DNA of 25,191 bases from Methanocorpusculum sp. MCE (GTDB lineage: Archaea > Halobacteriota > Methanomicrobia > Methanomicrobiales > Methanocorpusculaceae). Shown here in pieces: positions 24,089-25,191 of the stretch. Both the position numbers and the translations under genes were made by a program. The notes beneath the pieces were generated by a model, which searched no databases, was not told the origin of the DNA, and saw nothing but the letters and a program-made list of their open reading frames with translations. The stretch lies in contig NIZU01000080.1 of NCBI GenBank assembly GCA_003315675.1, forward strand, positions 1 to 25,191. Reading direction: 5' to 3'. The first letter of the stretch is position 1, and every line of letters begins with the position of its first letter.

Positions 24089-24487
24089 ATGTCCAAACAA
24101 TCACATGCATTGACCTCGTATCCCGATGCAATGACTGCTGTTTTCCGCTCCAAAGATCCGGGAAGATCTTTCACCCTACCATTGACGGATTCTGTCGGCA
24201 GGATACTTGCAGAGCCGTTATTTGCTCAGTTTTATGTACCTGGAGTCCCTCTTGGAGCAGTGGACGGTTTTGCCGTTCAAAGTTGTCAAACTGCCGATGC
24301 GTCTGAAAAACATCCGGTATACCTGCGTGAATGGAAACGATGCAACACAGGTAATCCGATCCCTCAGGAATTTGATGCGGTGATCCGGGTTGAATCATCC
24401 GTCATTGATCCTGCGGGGAAACTTGTTGTTACTGCACCGATTGTGCAAAATAAAAATATCGAGAATATCTATCAACCCATTTTTTAA
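24089..24487 (+). pseudogene. moeA: moeA N-terminal fragment (molybdopterin molybdotransferase)
   Basis: A 132-codon stub matching the beginning of MoeA, which inserts molybdenum or tungsten into molybdopterin. Recognisable parts are SVGRILAEPLFAQFYVPGVP, AVDGFAV near residue 58-64, TGNPIPQEFDAVIRVES near 91-107, and VTAPIVQNKNI near 114-124, which in full MoeA proteins leads into the GEDI segment. Here the frame ends after ENIYQPIF; about 270 residues including the catalytic domain are missing. An IS5-like transposase starts 105 bases downstream, so truncation by insertion or a linked deletion is likely. The remainder could lie beyond the window if the IS simply interrupted the gene. Confidence 0.78.
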
Positions 24488-24591
24488 CGTGAATCATGAT
24501 TTATGGAAGATTGGCTACATCCCTACACCCTCACCTCCCCCCCCCAAAAAAAAGAAAAATACCCATTATTCCTTGACGTTTTTTTTTTAAT
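24488..24591. other. Junction between moeA fragment and IS, with homopolymer tracts
   Basis: No gene. It contains a nine-C run directly followed by eight A (24537-24553) and a ten-T run near 24579-24588. The outer end of the IS must fall here, but with only one end in the window the terminal inverted repeat cannot be identified. Homopolymers of this length also make the local sequence less certain. Confidence 0.5.
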
Positions 24592-25191
24592 TTACACTCT
24601 GTTTTGAATCGTTTTCACCTGATAGATATTATAACAAAATGCAGCCAGCATATTTTTCACTCGTACTCTTTGCAGCGTTGTTACCTTCACCAACCCTGCA
24701 TGAAAAACATTTTTGATCACTGCATAGGGTCTCTCGCCCTTTGATCTCTTCCTACTTATTCGCAGATTTCTCAGTTTATCTCGTATGCCAATGGGATGCC
24801 CTCTCGCTCCCCTTTTCATTGTGGCACTATATCCCTTGCATTTTGCTCCCTGATATCCCCGATCCCGATAGACCACTTCCCCTTTTTCTGAGAGGTCCAC
24901 CTGACTATCATGAACATTTGCCGTGGTGGTTTCAATGCGTCGAATAAGATCGTGCGTCGTATCCATGATGGTATGAAGTTTATAGCCATAGTGCATTTTG
25001 CCGTTCTTGGACATGATTTTTCCATCTTTATCCCGTCGTGTTTTTGCCTGATCTCCTCGCGGCGTGTCTTTCTTACAATGACCGGGTTCAGCATACACAA
25101 ACGTTGCATCCTGAATCATACCTTGTTCAATTTTCAGACCTTTCAGGTCAAGTTGTCTCTGAAACTCCTGCCAGACCACTGTATCAACGCC
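24592..25191 (-). mobile_element. IS5-like transposase, 5' part cut off by the window edge
   Basis: At least 199 codons of a DDE transposase (DDE_Tnp_1 type, IS5-like), open to the window edge with no start codon required inside. Visible catalytic and family features: DATFVYAEPGH with the first Asp, KMHYGYKLHTIMDTTHDLIR, TTANVHDSQV, VVYRDRGYQGAK with the second Asp, and RSKGERPYAVIKNVFHAG with the Glu of the Y(2)R(3)E(6K)-type motif. The C terminus MLAAFCYNIYQVKTI is typical of the group. The frame is uninterrupted, so the element may still be active. It points towards the moeA fragment with its 3' end. Confidence 0.88.

Overview
The window looks like a chromosomal segment of a methanogenic euryarchaeon. 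The lineage markers are the archaeal tRNA-Gln amidotransferase GatD/GatE, the YcaO (methanogenesis marker 1)/TfuA pair linked to thioglycine in methyl-coenzyme M reductase, the archaeal repair protein NreA with a C-terminal PCNA-binding motif, an archaeal MiaB-like tRNA methylthiotransferase with a basic TATA/BRE promoter style, and PEGA-type surface repeats. The overall flavour suggests Methanomicrobiales, perhaps Methanocorpusculum; that genus is a guess from recognition, not from any search.

Layout. 1-3645: a DUF3795 protein on +, facing a minus-strand operon pyrD-pyrK-CpXC-CpXC', whose last gene is cut by an in-frame TGA. 3786-8325: a + operon argH-gatD-gatE with stop/start overlaps. 8393-8671: a small very basic protein. 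8834-9554: large inverted-repeat element A1. 9626-13397: a tightly packed + operon, mmp1(ycaO)-tfuA-hesA/thiF-pspC-DUF5591-IMPACT, followed by a small Cys-rich protein. 13683-16153 (minus): a flavodoxin pseudogene, nreA, and a MerR-like HTH/coiled-coil gene. 16289-16985: inverted-repeat element B. 17074-19774 (minus): a frameshifted HdeD-family membrane gene and polyphosphate kinase. 19851-21101 (+): MiaB-like methylthiotransferase. 21125-21753: element A2, a relative of A1 in the opposite orientation. 21834-22826: MsrAB fusion. 23038-24041: secreted three-repeat PEGA-like protein with a frameshift in the signal peptide. 24089-25191: a moeA stub abutting an IS5-like transposase that runs off the window.

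Two things stand out. First, three 0.6-0.72 kb non-coding inverted-repeat elements (A1, A2, B) have arms built from interchangeable short palindromic modules. A1 and A2 also share end sequences and a conserved, directional, unpaired core. I do not recognise this family; it is the best candidate here for something undescribed. Second, five genes carry lesions: in-frame TGA in a CpXC paralogue; TGA plus a missing base in a flavodoxin; +2 in a TC tract of an HdeD gene; a short A-run after the start codon of the PEGA protein; and truncated moeA. This suggests active gene decay around mobile elements, although some lesions could be sequence errors.

Functionally the intact genes cover pyrimidine synthesis (PyrDK), arginine synthesis (ArgH), Gln-tRNA formation (GatDE), McrA/thioamide modification (YcaO-TfuA), sulfur-carrier-type adenylation (HesA/ThiF), tRNA modification (MiaB-like, and DUF5591 by relationship to archaeosine synthase), DNA repair (NreA), phosphate storage (Ppk1) and oxidative protein repair (MsrAB).
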